DNA of 64,000 bases from CAWJPY01 sp963844865 (GTDB lineage Bacteria; Acidobacteriota; Thermoanaerobaculia; Thermoanaerobaculales; Sulfomarinibacteraceae), in NCBI GenBank assembly GCA_963844865.1, contig CAWJPY010000005.1:536703-600702 (forward strand), given 5' to 3'. Below, in pieces: positions 26,021 through 34,185 of the stretch. A program made the translations under genes and the position numbers. Every line of letters begins with the position of its first letter. Positions within the stretch are counted from its first letter, which is position 1. The notes beneath the pieces were generated by a model, which worked only from the letters and a program-made list of their open reading frames with translations, was not told the origin of the DNA and did not search any database.

Positions 26021-27793
26021 ATGAAGGAGCCGATTCTCTACATCGTGGCTCAGGATCCTCACGTGCTGGATGCACTGGACGGCGACCTCGACCGGCACTT
26101 CGGCAACGAGTGTCGGATCCTCAAGGCGAGCGACCCCGCCGGTGCGCTGGAAGAGCTGGCGGACCTGGCAAAGCGGGGCGAGCCCGTCGCTCTCCTGATC
26201 GCCGACCAGCGGATGCCCGACATGACCGGGGTCGACTTCCTCGTCAAGGCCCACGAGCTCCACCCGATGGCCAAGCGGATCCTCCTCATCGAGCGCGACT
26301 ACACGAGGACGAACCCGACCGTGTCCGCGATGACCCTGGGCCAGATCGACTACCACCTGGTCCGGCCGTGGCATACGGAGCTCGGGCTCTACCCCGCCGT
26401 GAGCGAGTTCCTGGCGTCGTGGTCGGCCTCGCAGGACTCAGGGTTCAGACTGATGCGGTTCGTCGGCCGGCAGCAGAGCCCCCGGTCCTTCGAGATCCGG
26501 GATCTCCTCGCACGGTTCAACGTCCCCTTCGAGTTCCACGACGAGGATTCAGAGGAGGGCCGTCGTCTCCTCGAGGTCGCCGGCAAGGACAAAGGGCAGT
26601 GTCCGGTCCTCGTCCGCCACGACGGTCACGTGATCGCCAAGCCCTCCAACGCGGACCTGGTCGAGGCCGTGGGCGGCGCGACGGACATCGACAGCGAGGT
26701 CCACGACCTGATCATCATCGGGTCCGGCCCGGCCGGGCTCGCCGCGGCGGTCTACGCGGCGTCTGAGGGGCTGAGCACGCTGGTCCTGGAGAAGGAGATC
26801 TCCGGCGGCCAGGCGGCAACCAGTTCGCACATCCGCAACTTCCTCGGCTTCACCTGGGGGATCGGAGGCCAGGAGTTCGCCCATCGGGCCTGCGAGCAGG
26901 CGTGGCTTTTCGGAGCCAAGATGGCCTTCATCCAGGAGGCCGTCTCGCTGCGCGCTGACGGAGCCGAGCGAGTGGTGCGCGTGGGCGACGGTCGGGAGGC
27001 GCGTGGGCGTGCGGTGATCATCGCCATCGGCGTCACCTGGCGCCGCCTCGGGATCCCCTTTCTCGAGGACCTCATCGGCACGGGCGTGTACTACGGCGCT
27101 GCCGCCAGCGAAGCGCGCGCCGTAGAAGGGCTCGATGTCTGCGTCGTCGGCGCCGGCAACTCCGCGGGACAGGCCGCAGTGCATCTCGCAACGTTCGCCT
27201 CGTCCGTGACCATGCTGGTCCGCGGCGACTCGCTGTCCGCGAGCATGTCCCAGTACCTCATCACGAAGATCCAACAGACCCCCAACATCTCGGTCCGGCT
27301 GGGCGTCGAGATCGTCGCTGGCACCGGCGACGGGCGCCTCGAGGCACTGGAGCTGCGAAACCGCGAGACCGGGGGGACGGACACGTTCCCCACCGCCGCG
27401 CTCTTCGTCCTGATCGGCGCCGAGCCGCAGACGCACTGGCTGGAGGGGGCCGTGGCCCGGGACCGGAAGGGCTTCATCCTGACCGATCATGACCTGCTTC
27501 GCGACGGTCGGCCTGCCGAGGACTGGCCGCTTCAGCGTGCCCCTCTTCCCTTCGAGACGAGCATCCCGGGCGTGTTCGCCGCCGGGGACGTACGCCTCCA
27601 CTCCACCAAGCGCGTGGCCGCCGCCGTCGGCGAGGGCTCCACGGCGGTCCAGCTCGTCCACCAGTACCTCGCGGAGCTGAGCGAGCTCGAGGAGCTCGAT
27701 CCAGACCGGGTGGAGCCCATCCAACCCATGGCAGGCTCACAACTGGATCGCAGGCCGAACCCGGGAGAGGCCGCGATCAACAACAACGGGTGA
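26021..27793 (+). CDS. Fused response-regulator receiver / thioredoxin-fold / thioredoxin-reductase-like flavoprotein
   Basis: 590 aa, three parts. Residues 1-130 are a receiver domain with phosphoacceptor Asp62 (LLIADQRMPDMTG); the conserved Lys is Arg115 (YHLVRPW). Residues about 142-218 are a glutaredoxin/thioredoxin-like fold without a CxxC. Residues about 227-560 are a class II pyridine-nucleotide flavoprotein with FAD motif IIIGSGPAG, NADPH motif VVGAGNSAGQ and a FAD-closing motif near GVFAAGDVRLHSTKRV. The site of the catalytic CATC of thioredoxin reductase reads GAAASEA (about 359-365), so it cannot reduce thioredoxin in the usual way. It is likely a phosphorylation-gated NAD(P)H flavoenzyme. 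Its cognate kinase is not nearby. Confidence 0.88.
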   Translation: MKEPILYIVAQDPHVLDALDGDLDRHFGNECRILKASDPAGALEELADLAKRGEPVALLIADQRMPDMTGVDFLVKAHELHPMAKRILLIERDYTRTNPTVSAMTLGQIDYHLVRPWHTELGLYPAVSEFLASWSASQDSGFRLMRFVGRQQSPRSFEIRDLLARFNVPFEFHDEDSEEGRRLLEVAGKDKGQCPVLVRHDGHVIAKPSNADLVEAVGGATDIDSEVHDLIIIGSGPAGLAAAVYAASEGLSTLVLEKEISGGQAATSSHIRNFLGFTWGIGGQEFAHRACEQAWLFGAKMAFIQEAVSLRADGAERVVRVGDGREARGRAVIIAIGVTWRRLGIPFLEDLIGTGVYYGAAASEARAVEGLDVCVVGAGNSAGQAAVHLATFASSVTMLVRGDSLSASMSQYLITKIQQTPNISVRLGVEIVAGTGDGRLEALELRNRETGGTDTFPTAALFVLIGAEPQTHWLEGAVARDRKGFILTDHDLLRDGRPAEDWPLQRAPLPFETSIPGVFAAGDVRLHSTKRVAAAVGEGSTAVQLVHQYLAELSELEELDPDRVEPIQPMAGSQLDRRPNPGEAAINNNG

Positions 27794-27957
27794 GCCGACC
27801 CGGTACCGTCGCCGATCAGGGCGAAGTCAGAACGCGCCTCGCTTCCGGGCTGTCGGGGCTCGCTCCTGTAAGGAGATCACGCAGATCCCGAGGACGGGGA
27901 GCCAGGCAGTCATGCGGACCGCATTGAACCGGGAACCACCTCGGTGACAGTCGAGGT

Positions 27958-28004
27958 GCTGCCGGCCTGGCAATCGCGACGGTCACCGCTGGCAGGCCGG
28001 CAGC
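27958..28004. repeat. 12-bp inverted repeat between flavoprotein and methyltransferase genes
   Basis: GCTGCCGGCCTG and its exact complement CAGGCCGGCAGC are separated by 23 bases, in the 320-base gap downstream of the flavoprotein gene. It could be a weak terminator or a protein-binding dyad. Nothing else was recognised in the gap. Confidence 0.45.
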
Positions 28005-28113
28005 GGCCCACTTCACCCACCGAGATTGCACAGCGTCGGAAACGTGGCATGCTTCGACGGGTCGAGCGACCCAGCGCCGGCATGCTTCGCTCTTTCGAAC
28101 CGGGAGGACAGCG

Positions 28114-28545
28114 GTGAAGATGATCTCCGTTCTCGGCTACCTCCTGATGGTGGCGGGCCTCCTCGGGCTCATCGAGATGCACGCGCTCTTCTCGAGCTCA
28201 CCCGCCGCGATCGCCGTGCAGTGTGTCGCCGTGGCCCTCATGCTCTGGGCCCGTCTCACGTTCGGCCGCCGCAGCTTCCACGCCGCGGCCAACCCGACGG
28301 AGGGCGGCCTCGTCACGAGTGGCCCCTACCGCTACATCCGCCACCCGATCTACACCGCGGTCGTCCTCTTCGCCCTCGCCGGGGTCCTGGCGCACCTCTC
28401 TCTCCCTGCCGCGGGGTTCGAGCTCGCCGTCTTCCTCGGCGCACTGACCCGCATGCTCCTGGAGGAGCGGCTCCTCAGGGCCGCCTACCCCGAGTACGCG
28501 GACTACGCCGCCCGGACCAAGCGGATGCTGCCCTGGGTCTTCTGA
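28114..28545 (+). CDS. Isoprenylcysteine carboxyl-methyltransferase-like membrane protein
   Basis: 143 aa, GTG start with GGGAGGACAGC upstream. Four hydrophobic helices. The C-terminal half holds the ICMT/PEMT signature: LVTSGPYRYIRHPIYTAVVL and the later EERLLRAAYPEYADYAAR. The family uses SAM within the membrane to methylate isoprenylated substrates or phospholipids, and bacterial members such as this have unknown substrates. It is a single gene with a short spacer to the next. Confidence 0.82.
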   Translation: MKMISVLGYLLMVAGLLGLIEMHALFSSSPAAIAVQCVAVALMLWARLTFGRRSFHAAANPTEGGLVTSGPYRYIRHPIYTAVVLFALAGVLAHLSLPAAGFELAVFLGALTRMLLEERLLRAAYPEYADYAARTKRMLPWVF

Positions 28546-28769
28546 AGGGGAGCGCGAGGCTCCCGCGGCGCCGCGCATCGCTCGGCAGCGGGCATCGGGG
28601 CAGCGCCGGAGGCCGCGGCGTCGAGGCGGTCGACGTGCCTCCCGGAGGCTGCGCGAGTGTCGGAGCCTGACGCCCCTCTGTCCTCCGGTTGTTGCGCTTT
28701 CTCTGCACGTCCTGGTGTACAGTAGGGGGCGTCAGCCGTCTATCGAACAGTCGCGCAGGGGGGGGTCCG

Positions 28770-30173
28770 ATGAACCATCGTCTCGTGATCACGTTGGTTG
28801 CCCTGATGATCGCTGTCGGCGCCGCCGCCAGCCCCACCGCAATCGCCAGGCCGAGCCTCGACCCGACCTTCATGACCTCCTTCGACCCCCAGGGCGGGTT
28901 CGAGGTCGAGGTCCTGGTGGACGGCTCCTGGCAACGCGTCGGTACGCTATCGTTCGACCGCTACGTCCGCGACCGCGAGCTGACGCTCCCGGCCGCCGCG
29001 ATCGCGGCGCCCCAGGTGTGGGTCCGCCTCGTCCAGTACGGCGGTGGCGCGGCCCATGTCGACCGCGTGGTGCTCGGTCAGGCCCCTCCCACCCGCATCG
29101 CCGGGACGGAGGAGTCAGACGCCTTGGCGCTCGTCGCCCGTCGCGACAACGACGTCCTCGACGCATTCGCAAAGACCATCGAGCTCACCTTCCCGGGCGG
29201 GTTGCAGGAATCGCCGCTGCGCATCGCGGCCCGCGTGGAGCCCCGGGCCAACGAGGGCCTGCCGTTCGCCTTCCCGCCGGCCAATCAGTACGACCCGGCC
29301 GCCCCGGTCGCGTTCTACCACTACCGCCCCCGGGCGGCCGGTCAAGCGCCTGCCTCGCCCGACGGTCTCGACGCCACGAACCCGCTGTTCGCCGAGCTCA
29401 GCCGTCCCACCACCGGGCACCCGGACGGCGTGACCTACGGTTGGGTCACCAACGACCGTGACACGCTGTACGCCGAGGTCGAGTTCACGTCGGACAACAC
29501 GCGCGACGGCGACAAGGACTGGTCGAGCCTCACGATCCGCCGCGACGGGATGACCAAGGAGTTCCGCGTGGCGGAGAACGAGACGCGCTGGGGCAGTCCG
29601 AGCTTCGTCAGGACCGACCGGGCAGGTTACCGGCACAAGCTGTACGCCTTCGCCATCCCACTTGCCGAGGTGGGCGCCAAGAGCGCACAGGACGCCGGCG
29701 ACCTCGAGCTCGCCTTCGCAGCGTATGGGACCGCGGCGGTCACCTGGCTGTCTCCGACCTCTCACTACTTCGGCGAGGTGCTGGTGGGGACCACGTCTCC
29801 GCCGACCCATGTGACGATCACGAACGTGTATGGGTCCGATCTCACGCTCGGCACCCCGTACTACACCCGCGGCGGCGGAAACGCCGGTCAGTTCCCCTTC
29901 ACCAACGAGACCTGCTCCGACGGCCTGGTCCTGTCGCCCGGCTCGAGCTGCGGGTTCGACGTGTCGTTCGCCCCCACCACCACGGGTAGGGTCGGCGACG
30001 TCGTGCCTTTCACCGTCCTGACTGCCCCCGGAGCACCACTGACGCAGGACCTGGTCGTCGAGGGCGACGGGATCGTGGCGGTGCCGGCGGTGCCGACGTT
30101 GACGCCGGCGGGAGTGGGGTTGGCCGTGCTCGCCCTGTTCGGACTGGGGTACTTCATCCTGCGGCGCTCATAG
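28770..30173 (+). CDS. Secreted protein with ASPM/SPD-2-Hydin-like domain and IPTL-CTERM-like C-terminus
   Basis: 467 aa. ATG 28770 follows a G-rich ribosome-binding stretch. Signal peptide of about 27 residues (LVALMIAVGAAASPTAIA). The middle is beta-rich and unrecognised. Residues about 335-430 resemble a choice-of-anchor D/ASPM-type Ig domain (YFGEVLVGTTSPPTHVTITN, SCGFDVSFAPTTTGRVGD). The last 28 residues are PTLTPAG, a hydrophobic helix and RRS, a variant of the IPTL-CTERM sorting signal also present in the 13680-16970 protein. It is likely exported and then processed or anchored by the same exosortase-like system, which is not in this window. Confidence 0.65.
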   Translation: MNHRLVITLVALMIAVGAAASPTAIARPSLDPTFMTSFDPQGGFEVEVLVDGSWQRVGTLSFDRYVRDRELTLPAAAIAAPQVWVRLVQYGGGAAHVDRVVLGQAPPTRIAGTEESDALALVARRDNDVLDAFAKTIELTFPGGLQESPLRIAARVEPRANEGLPFAFPPANQYDPAAPVAFYHYRPRAAGQAPASPDGLDATNPLFAELSRPTTGHPDGVTYGWVTNDRDTLYAEVEFTSDNTRDGDKDWSSLTIRRDGMTKEFRVAENETRWGSPSFVRTDRAGYRHKLYAFAIPLAEVGAKSAQDAGDLELAFAAYGTAAVTWLSPTSHYFGEVLVGTTSPPTHVTITNVYGSDLTLGTPYYTRGGGNAGQFPFTNETCSDGLVLSPGSSCGFDVSFAPTTTGRVGDVVPFTVLTAPGAPLTQDLVVEGDGIVAVPAVPTLTPAGVGLAVLALFGLGYFILRRS

Positions 30174-30230
30174 ACCCCCGCGTCGTCGGAGGCGTTTCTC
30201 CCGCCGCCGCTGACGCGACGAACGTTGCGG

Positions 30231-31646
30231 CTACGTCCGGTCCATGGACGCGATGAAGCCCGGCAGCACGCCGAGGACCTGGCGCAGGAGGAAGACCGCG
30301 GCGGGGACCTCGCCGAACCGGTCCAGGGTCATGCCTCCGATCACGTACACCGACTCGACGGGAGCACCGTCCGCGTCGATGATCCGGCCGCGGTCATCGG
30401 ACTCCAGCCCGCGGCCCATGTCGCTCGGGCGCGCGAGCCCTTGTACGAGGCACGACCGCACGAACGGGTTGCGGGAGTGGTCCACCGCGTTTGCCAGGCC
30501 CACACAGCTCACCACGGCGTCGTAGCGGTGCACGCGGGCGCGCGCCTCGCCGCGGCGACGGACGGTCACCGCGACGGCCTCGGCGACAGCCTCGGCGCCG
30601 ACGATGCGACCGCTTTCGAAGCGGAGCTGTCCGCGCTCCTCCGCCCGGCGCACGATGTCTCTGGTCTGTGGCGGGATGCGGAAGCGATGCACGTCGTAGT
30701 AGGGCTTGAGGTGGCGCACGAAACGCCGCTTGTCGCTGACCGGGAGGCCGCGCCACAGCTCGCCCGCCGCGTCGCGGACATCGTCGATGGCGCCGTGCCA
30801 TGTCTCCCCGCGGGCCATGCGGTCGCGCGCGTCCTCGCGCACGATCCGCGCCAGCTCGACGATGCTCGTGGGAACCCCGTGCTGCTGGACGAACGGGGGC
30901 GGCTGCACCGCCATGCGCTCCCAGATCGTCTGCTCGGCGGTGGCCGGGTTCTGGTCCTTCGGCCGCAGGCCGCGTCGTGACAGGCAGGTGATCGGACCGG
31001 TGTGGCCCTGGCCGAAGAGCGATGCGACCGCGTCGGCGGCGGTCAGCCCCGTGCCGACGACGAGGACCGTGGAAGCGCGCGGGATGGCCGCAAGCGCACC
31101 GGGGGCGAACGAATCGCCGACCAGTCGGTCACCCGCGTCGCCGGGCAGATTGAAGGGGGCCCGCTCCTGGCCCAGGGCAATGACGCACCGATCCGCGGCG
31201 ATGCTGTCGCCCCCGGCCAGCGCCAGGTGTACGCCGTCCCGTCGCCGCTGGATCGCCACGGCGCGATCCCGCCGGTGCTCGAGGGACGAGCCCGAGGGGT
31301 TGCGCTCCCGGTGCGCCGCGAACTCCGCCGCCACATAGGCGCCGAAGTCCCCCCGCCGCGGGTACAGGCGGCCGTCCCCGTACCAGGCGTCCGGATCCGC
31401 GGCGAGCCGGCCGGTGGCTTCCAGCCAGCGTCGGAAGTGCTCCTCGTCATTTGGATAGAGGGGGTGGATGACATCGGGCGCATTCAGTCGGTGGTTGGGG
31501 TCCGGGGTCGAGTAGGCCAGGCCGCCGCCCACCTGTGCCCGCGGCTCCACGACGGCGATGTCCAGGGGCGTCCGGGCCTGGCGGCTGAGGTGCACGGCGA
31601 ACGCCGCACCGGCGTACCCCCCGCCGATGACCGCGACGCGATTCAT
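30231..31646 (-). CDS. FAD/NAD(P)-binding protein, YdhS-like (COG4529)
   Basis: 471 aa. N-terminal dinucleotide motif VAVIGGGYAGAAFAVHLSR. The family segments GGLAYSTPDPNHRLNAPDV, FGAYVAAEF and a second nucleotide motif VLVVGTGLTAADAVASL follow, then LSRRGLRPKDQNP and a C-terminal YVIGGMTLDRFGEVPA. This is the pfam NAD_binding_9/YdhS group of flavoproteins, whose physiological reaction is not established. The complete length is present. It converges on the IPTL-like gene and is followed on the same strand by genes further right. Confidence 0.82.
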   Translation of the reverse strand: MNRVAVIGGGYAGAAFAVHLSRQARTPLDIAVVEPRAQVGGGLAYSTPDPNHRLNAPDVIHPLYPNDEEHFRRWLEATGRLAADPDAWYGDGRLYPRRGDFGAYVAAEFAAHRERNPSGSSLEHRRDRAVAIQRRRDGVHLALAGGDSIAADRCVIALGQERAPFNLPGDAGDRLVGDSFAPGALAAIPRASTVLVVGTGLTAADAVASLFGQGHTGPITCLSRRGLRPKDQNPATAEQTIWERMAVQPPPFVQQHGVPTSIVELARIVREDARDRMARGETWHGAIDDVRDAAGELWRGLPVSDKRRFVRHLKPYYDVHRFRIPPQTRDIVRRAEERGQLRFESGRIVGAEAVAEAVAVTVRRRGEARARVHRYDAVVSCVGLANAVDHSRNPFVRSCLVQGLARPSDMGRGLESDDRGRIIDADGAPVESVYVIGGMTLDRFGEVPAAVFLLRQVLGVLPGFIASMDRT

Positions 31647-31917
31647 GGTCCCACGCCCGGGCGGGCCCGGACGTCGGGCTGCCTCGTGGGGAACTGGCGC
31701 ACTCGCATCAGAGATACCTGGTATCGATTAACAGGTCGGGGCCGGAGAAAACTCCTCCCCTCGCGACGCGACAGCACGCCTGGCATGCTTGCGTGGCAGG
31801 CAGGTGCGGCGCTCGCGGCCGGATGCGCCCCATGAGAAGACCACCGCACCCGTGGTCCACCACCCGCCGCCCTCAACATCGCGCCGACGCGGCACGTGGC
31901 ACCCCTGGGGCGGAGCC

Positions 31918-32296
31918 TCAGTCGTTGCTGCTCACTTCCGTGGGGAACCCCTCCCTGTGCCAGGCCACCATGCCTCCGGCGAGCTGGGCGACCTGGCCAT
32001 ACCCGTGGTCGTCCAGAATCCTCGACCGCCGGGATGCTCCTGTGTGCGGTCAGACAGACGGCGACCACCGGTCTGCGGCGATCGAAGGGAAGCCCCTCAG
32101 CCCTGGAGCGGAGCTCGGTGATGGGAATGTTGAGCGCGCCCTCGATGTGGCCTTCCCGATACTCGCGCCTGGTGCGGACGTCCAGCACCTGGGGAGGAGA
32201 TCCGGACCTCAGCTTCCCGTTCAGCTCCGCCGGTGTCACCTCCGGGACCCTCCCGAACGGGACCCACCAGAACAGGCGTCGAAAGAGAGAACCCAT
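31918..32296 (-). pseudogene. Rhodanese-domain protein, frameshifted
   Basis: ATG 32296 begins MGSLFRRLFWWVPFGRVPEV, then a rhodanese fold (VLDVRTRREYREGHIEGALN) and an active-site loop CLTAHRSIPAV with the catalytic Cys. Just after that loop the frame fails. In the shifted frame the protein continues RILDDHGYGQVAQLAGGMVA and ends properly at 31918. A one-base gain or two-base loss near 32020 explains this. When intact it would be a single-domain sulfurtransferase of about 125 aa. It could be an assembly error. Confidence 0.65.
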
Positions 32297-32565
32297 CTTC
32301 AGCCCCCTGAGTCCAATGCTCCGCCGGGCACGAAAATGCCCGATCCCCGGGGGCCACGTCCCGCGTCGCGGACGGGTTCGGACCGGAATCCGAGATGCCC
32401 CTGCCCGGGGGATCGATGCGGGTCCGAGAGGCAGGGCCAGCCGCTCGAGGTCGAGGTTCAGGCGTCGGCGGCGGTGTGCCCCGATCACCGGCCCTGCGGA
32501 GCTACCAACCTCGCGCGCTCCTCTCTCGCAGGATCCACGGCGGATGGCACGCCAGCCTCCATCGC

Positions 32566-33021
32566 TCACGTCCTCTTGCGGACGTACAGCACCTTCTCCA
32601 CGTCGGCCACGACCTCCCCGTCCTCGTCCACGACGTTGACGGTGAAGACCGGCTCGACCTTGTCGCCCTCGTCGGCGGCGCGGCGGATCTCCTCCAGCCT
32701 CGCCGCAGGAATCTCGAAACGCGCACGCACCGTCCCCCGTCCGGGCCGCCGGAACCGGATCGAGGCCGATCTGTCCCAGACCACGTAGCCCGGGCCCAGC
32801 ATCTCGATGAGCATCAGCATCAGGAACGGGTCCGTCATGGAGTAGAGGGAGCCGCCGAAGTGCGTTCCGACGTAGTTCCGGTTCCAGAAGTGGAGGGCCA
32901 TCCGGACCTCGACGGTGCTGAAGTCGTCCGCGATGCGCTGTACGCGGATGCCGGCCCCCACGTACGGCGGGTAGAGGTTGACGAGCAGCTTGAAACGGAG
33001 TCGTCTCCAGGCCGTGGTCAT
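32566..33021 (-). CDS. DUF4442 / YiiD-C-like hotdog-fold thioesterase
   Basis: 151 aa. A single hotdog domain: YPPYVGAGIRVQRIADDF, then NYVGTHFGGSLYSMTDPFLM, the helix-forming segment that lines the acyl-binding site in DUF4442 proteins, and VWDRSASIRFRRPGRGTV. The family is annotated as probable acyl-CoA or acyl-ACP thioesterases. It is 18 bases downstream of the methyltransferase and likely cotranscribed with it. Confidence 0.72.
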   Translation of the reverse strand: MTTAWRRLRFKLLVNLYPPYVGAGIRVQRIADDFSTVEVRMALHFWNRNYVGTHFGGSLYSMTDPFLMLMLIEMLGPGYVVWDRSASIRFRRPGRGTVRARFEIPAARLEEIRRAADEGDKVEPVFTVNVVDEDGEVVADVEKVLYVRKRT

Positions 33022-33039
33022 TCGCCGACCCCCGAGGCA

Positions 33040-33891
33040 TCAACGCACTACCGCAGGACCACCCACGTCAGGTCCAGCCGCGGCGGCCGAGGCGGGGACG
33101 TCGATCGTCTGCACCGAGCGCTCCGGGGCCATCTCCGCCAGGTCGTCCGGCGTGTAGTACAGGCGCGAGTTGAAGAACGTCACCGGCGCCTCCCCCGGCC
33201 CCGGAAGGCAGGTGAACGTCTCCACGAGCGTCCGCGCGACCGGGTCGGCGTCCTGCGTGTAGCGCACCCAACACGGCGTCTCGAGAAACAGCGCCTGGTC
33301 CATGAAGAAAAGGTCGTCCGAGGAAGGCGGGAGCTCCCTCGGGACCTCGATGACCAGCGCACCGCCCGGTCGCAGCCGCGCGCCCCAGCTTGCGACGAGC
33401 GCCCGGGCGTCGGCGGGCGCGAAGTTGACGATCTGCTCGCAGAGGATCGCCACCGCGTGCGCGCGCTCGACGTCCGCAGGGACGTTGAGCGCGTCACCGA
33501 CCTTGAAACGCACCGCCAGGCGCCGGACCCCGGCCTTGCCGCGCGCGCGGCGGATCGCGAAGGGTGAGATGTCGATCCCGGTCACCCGCCAGCCGCGCCG
33601 CGCCATCTCCAGCGCGTGGCGGCCGGCGCCGCAGCACAGGTCGACCACCCGCTTCGGACGCCCCGAGCTGGCGGCGAGGACCTGATCCAGGCGGTCCACG
33701 TCCGGCCCGGCGTCGCCCCAGTATTGCCGGCGCACGTCGGTCAGCTCCGTAAAGCGCCGGGTGAACGCCGCGTCGCCCCAGGGAAAGTTGTCCCGAAACA
33801 GCGTCGGGCGCTGGTGGGCGTGATGCGTCTCCAGGCTGTCGCGATCGCGCGCGGACAGCGCGGGCGGCTCGGTGTGCAGCTTCGCGACCAT
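33040..33891 (-). CDS. SAM-dependent methyltransferase
   Basis: 283 aa from ATG 33891; a longer frame exists but its extra residues look non-coding. Class I fold: motif I VVDLCCGAGRHALEMARRG, acidic loop GIDIS, then VGDALNVPAD, LRPGGALVIEVPRELPP (motif III/IV region) and a beta hairpin end. The N-terminal 65 residues (FRDNFPWGDAAFTRRFTELT) may form a lid. Its substrate is not evident. It forms a two-gene unit with the DUF4442 gene downstream. Confidence 0.75.
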   Translation of the reverse strand: MVAKLHTEPPALSARDRDSLETHHAHQRPTLFRDNFPWGDAAFTRRFTELTDVRRQYWGDAGPDVDRLDQVLAASSGRPKRVVDLCCGAGRHALEMARRGWRVTGIDISPFAIRRARGKAGVRRLAVRFKVGDALNVPADVERAHAVAILCEQIVNFAPADARALVASWGARLRPGGALVIEVPRELPPSSDDLFFMDQALFLETPCWVRYTQDADPVARTLVETFTCLPGPGEAPVTFFNSRLYYTPDDLAEMAPERSVQTIDVPASAAAAGPDVGGPAVVR

Positions 33892-34185
33892 CGGCGAAGC
33901 GTAGCGACGGAGGCCGCGGCGGTCAAGGCCGTGGGCGCCCCTCCACGCAGGCGGGACAACCACCGAGGGCAGTGACGGGCTCGGCCGATCCCGCCAGGGG
34001 CCACCACGACACGGCCGCCCTCATCCGTCCGGCACCGATGGCTCGCGCGCGCTCGGGAACCCGGCGGCGTGAAACCCCTCGGCCCCGCATCCGTTTCAAC
34101 ACCGGTGCCCTTTTTCGTGTCGTTCACTCCGTGGCCAATCAGATTCGCACGGTCGCCCGAGCGGGCTCACCGGGACTGATGCCCC

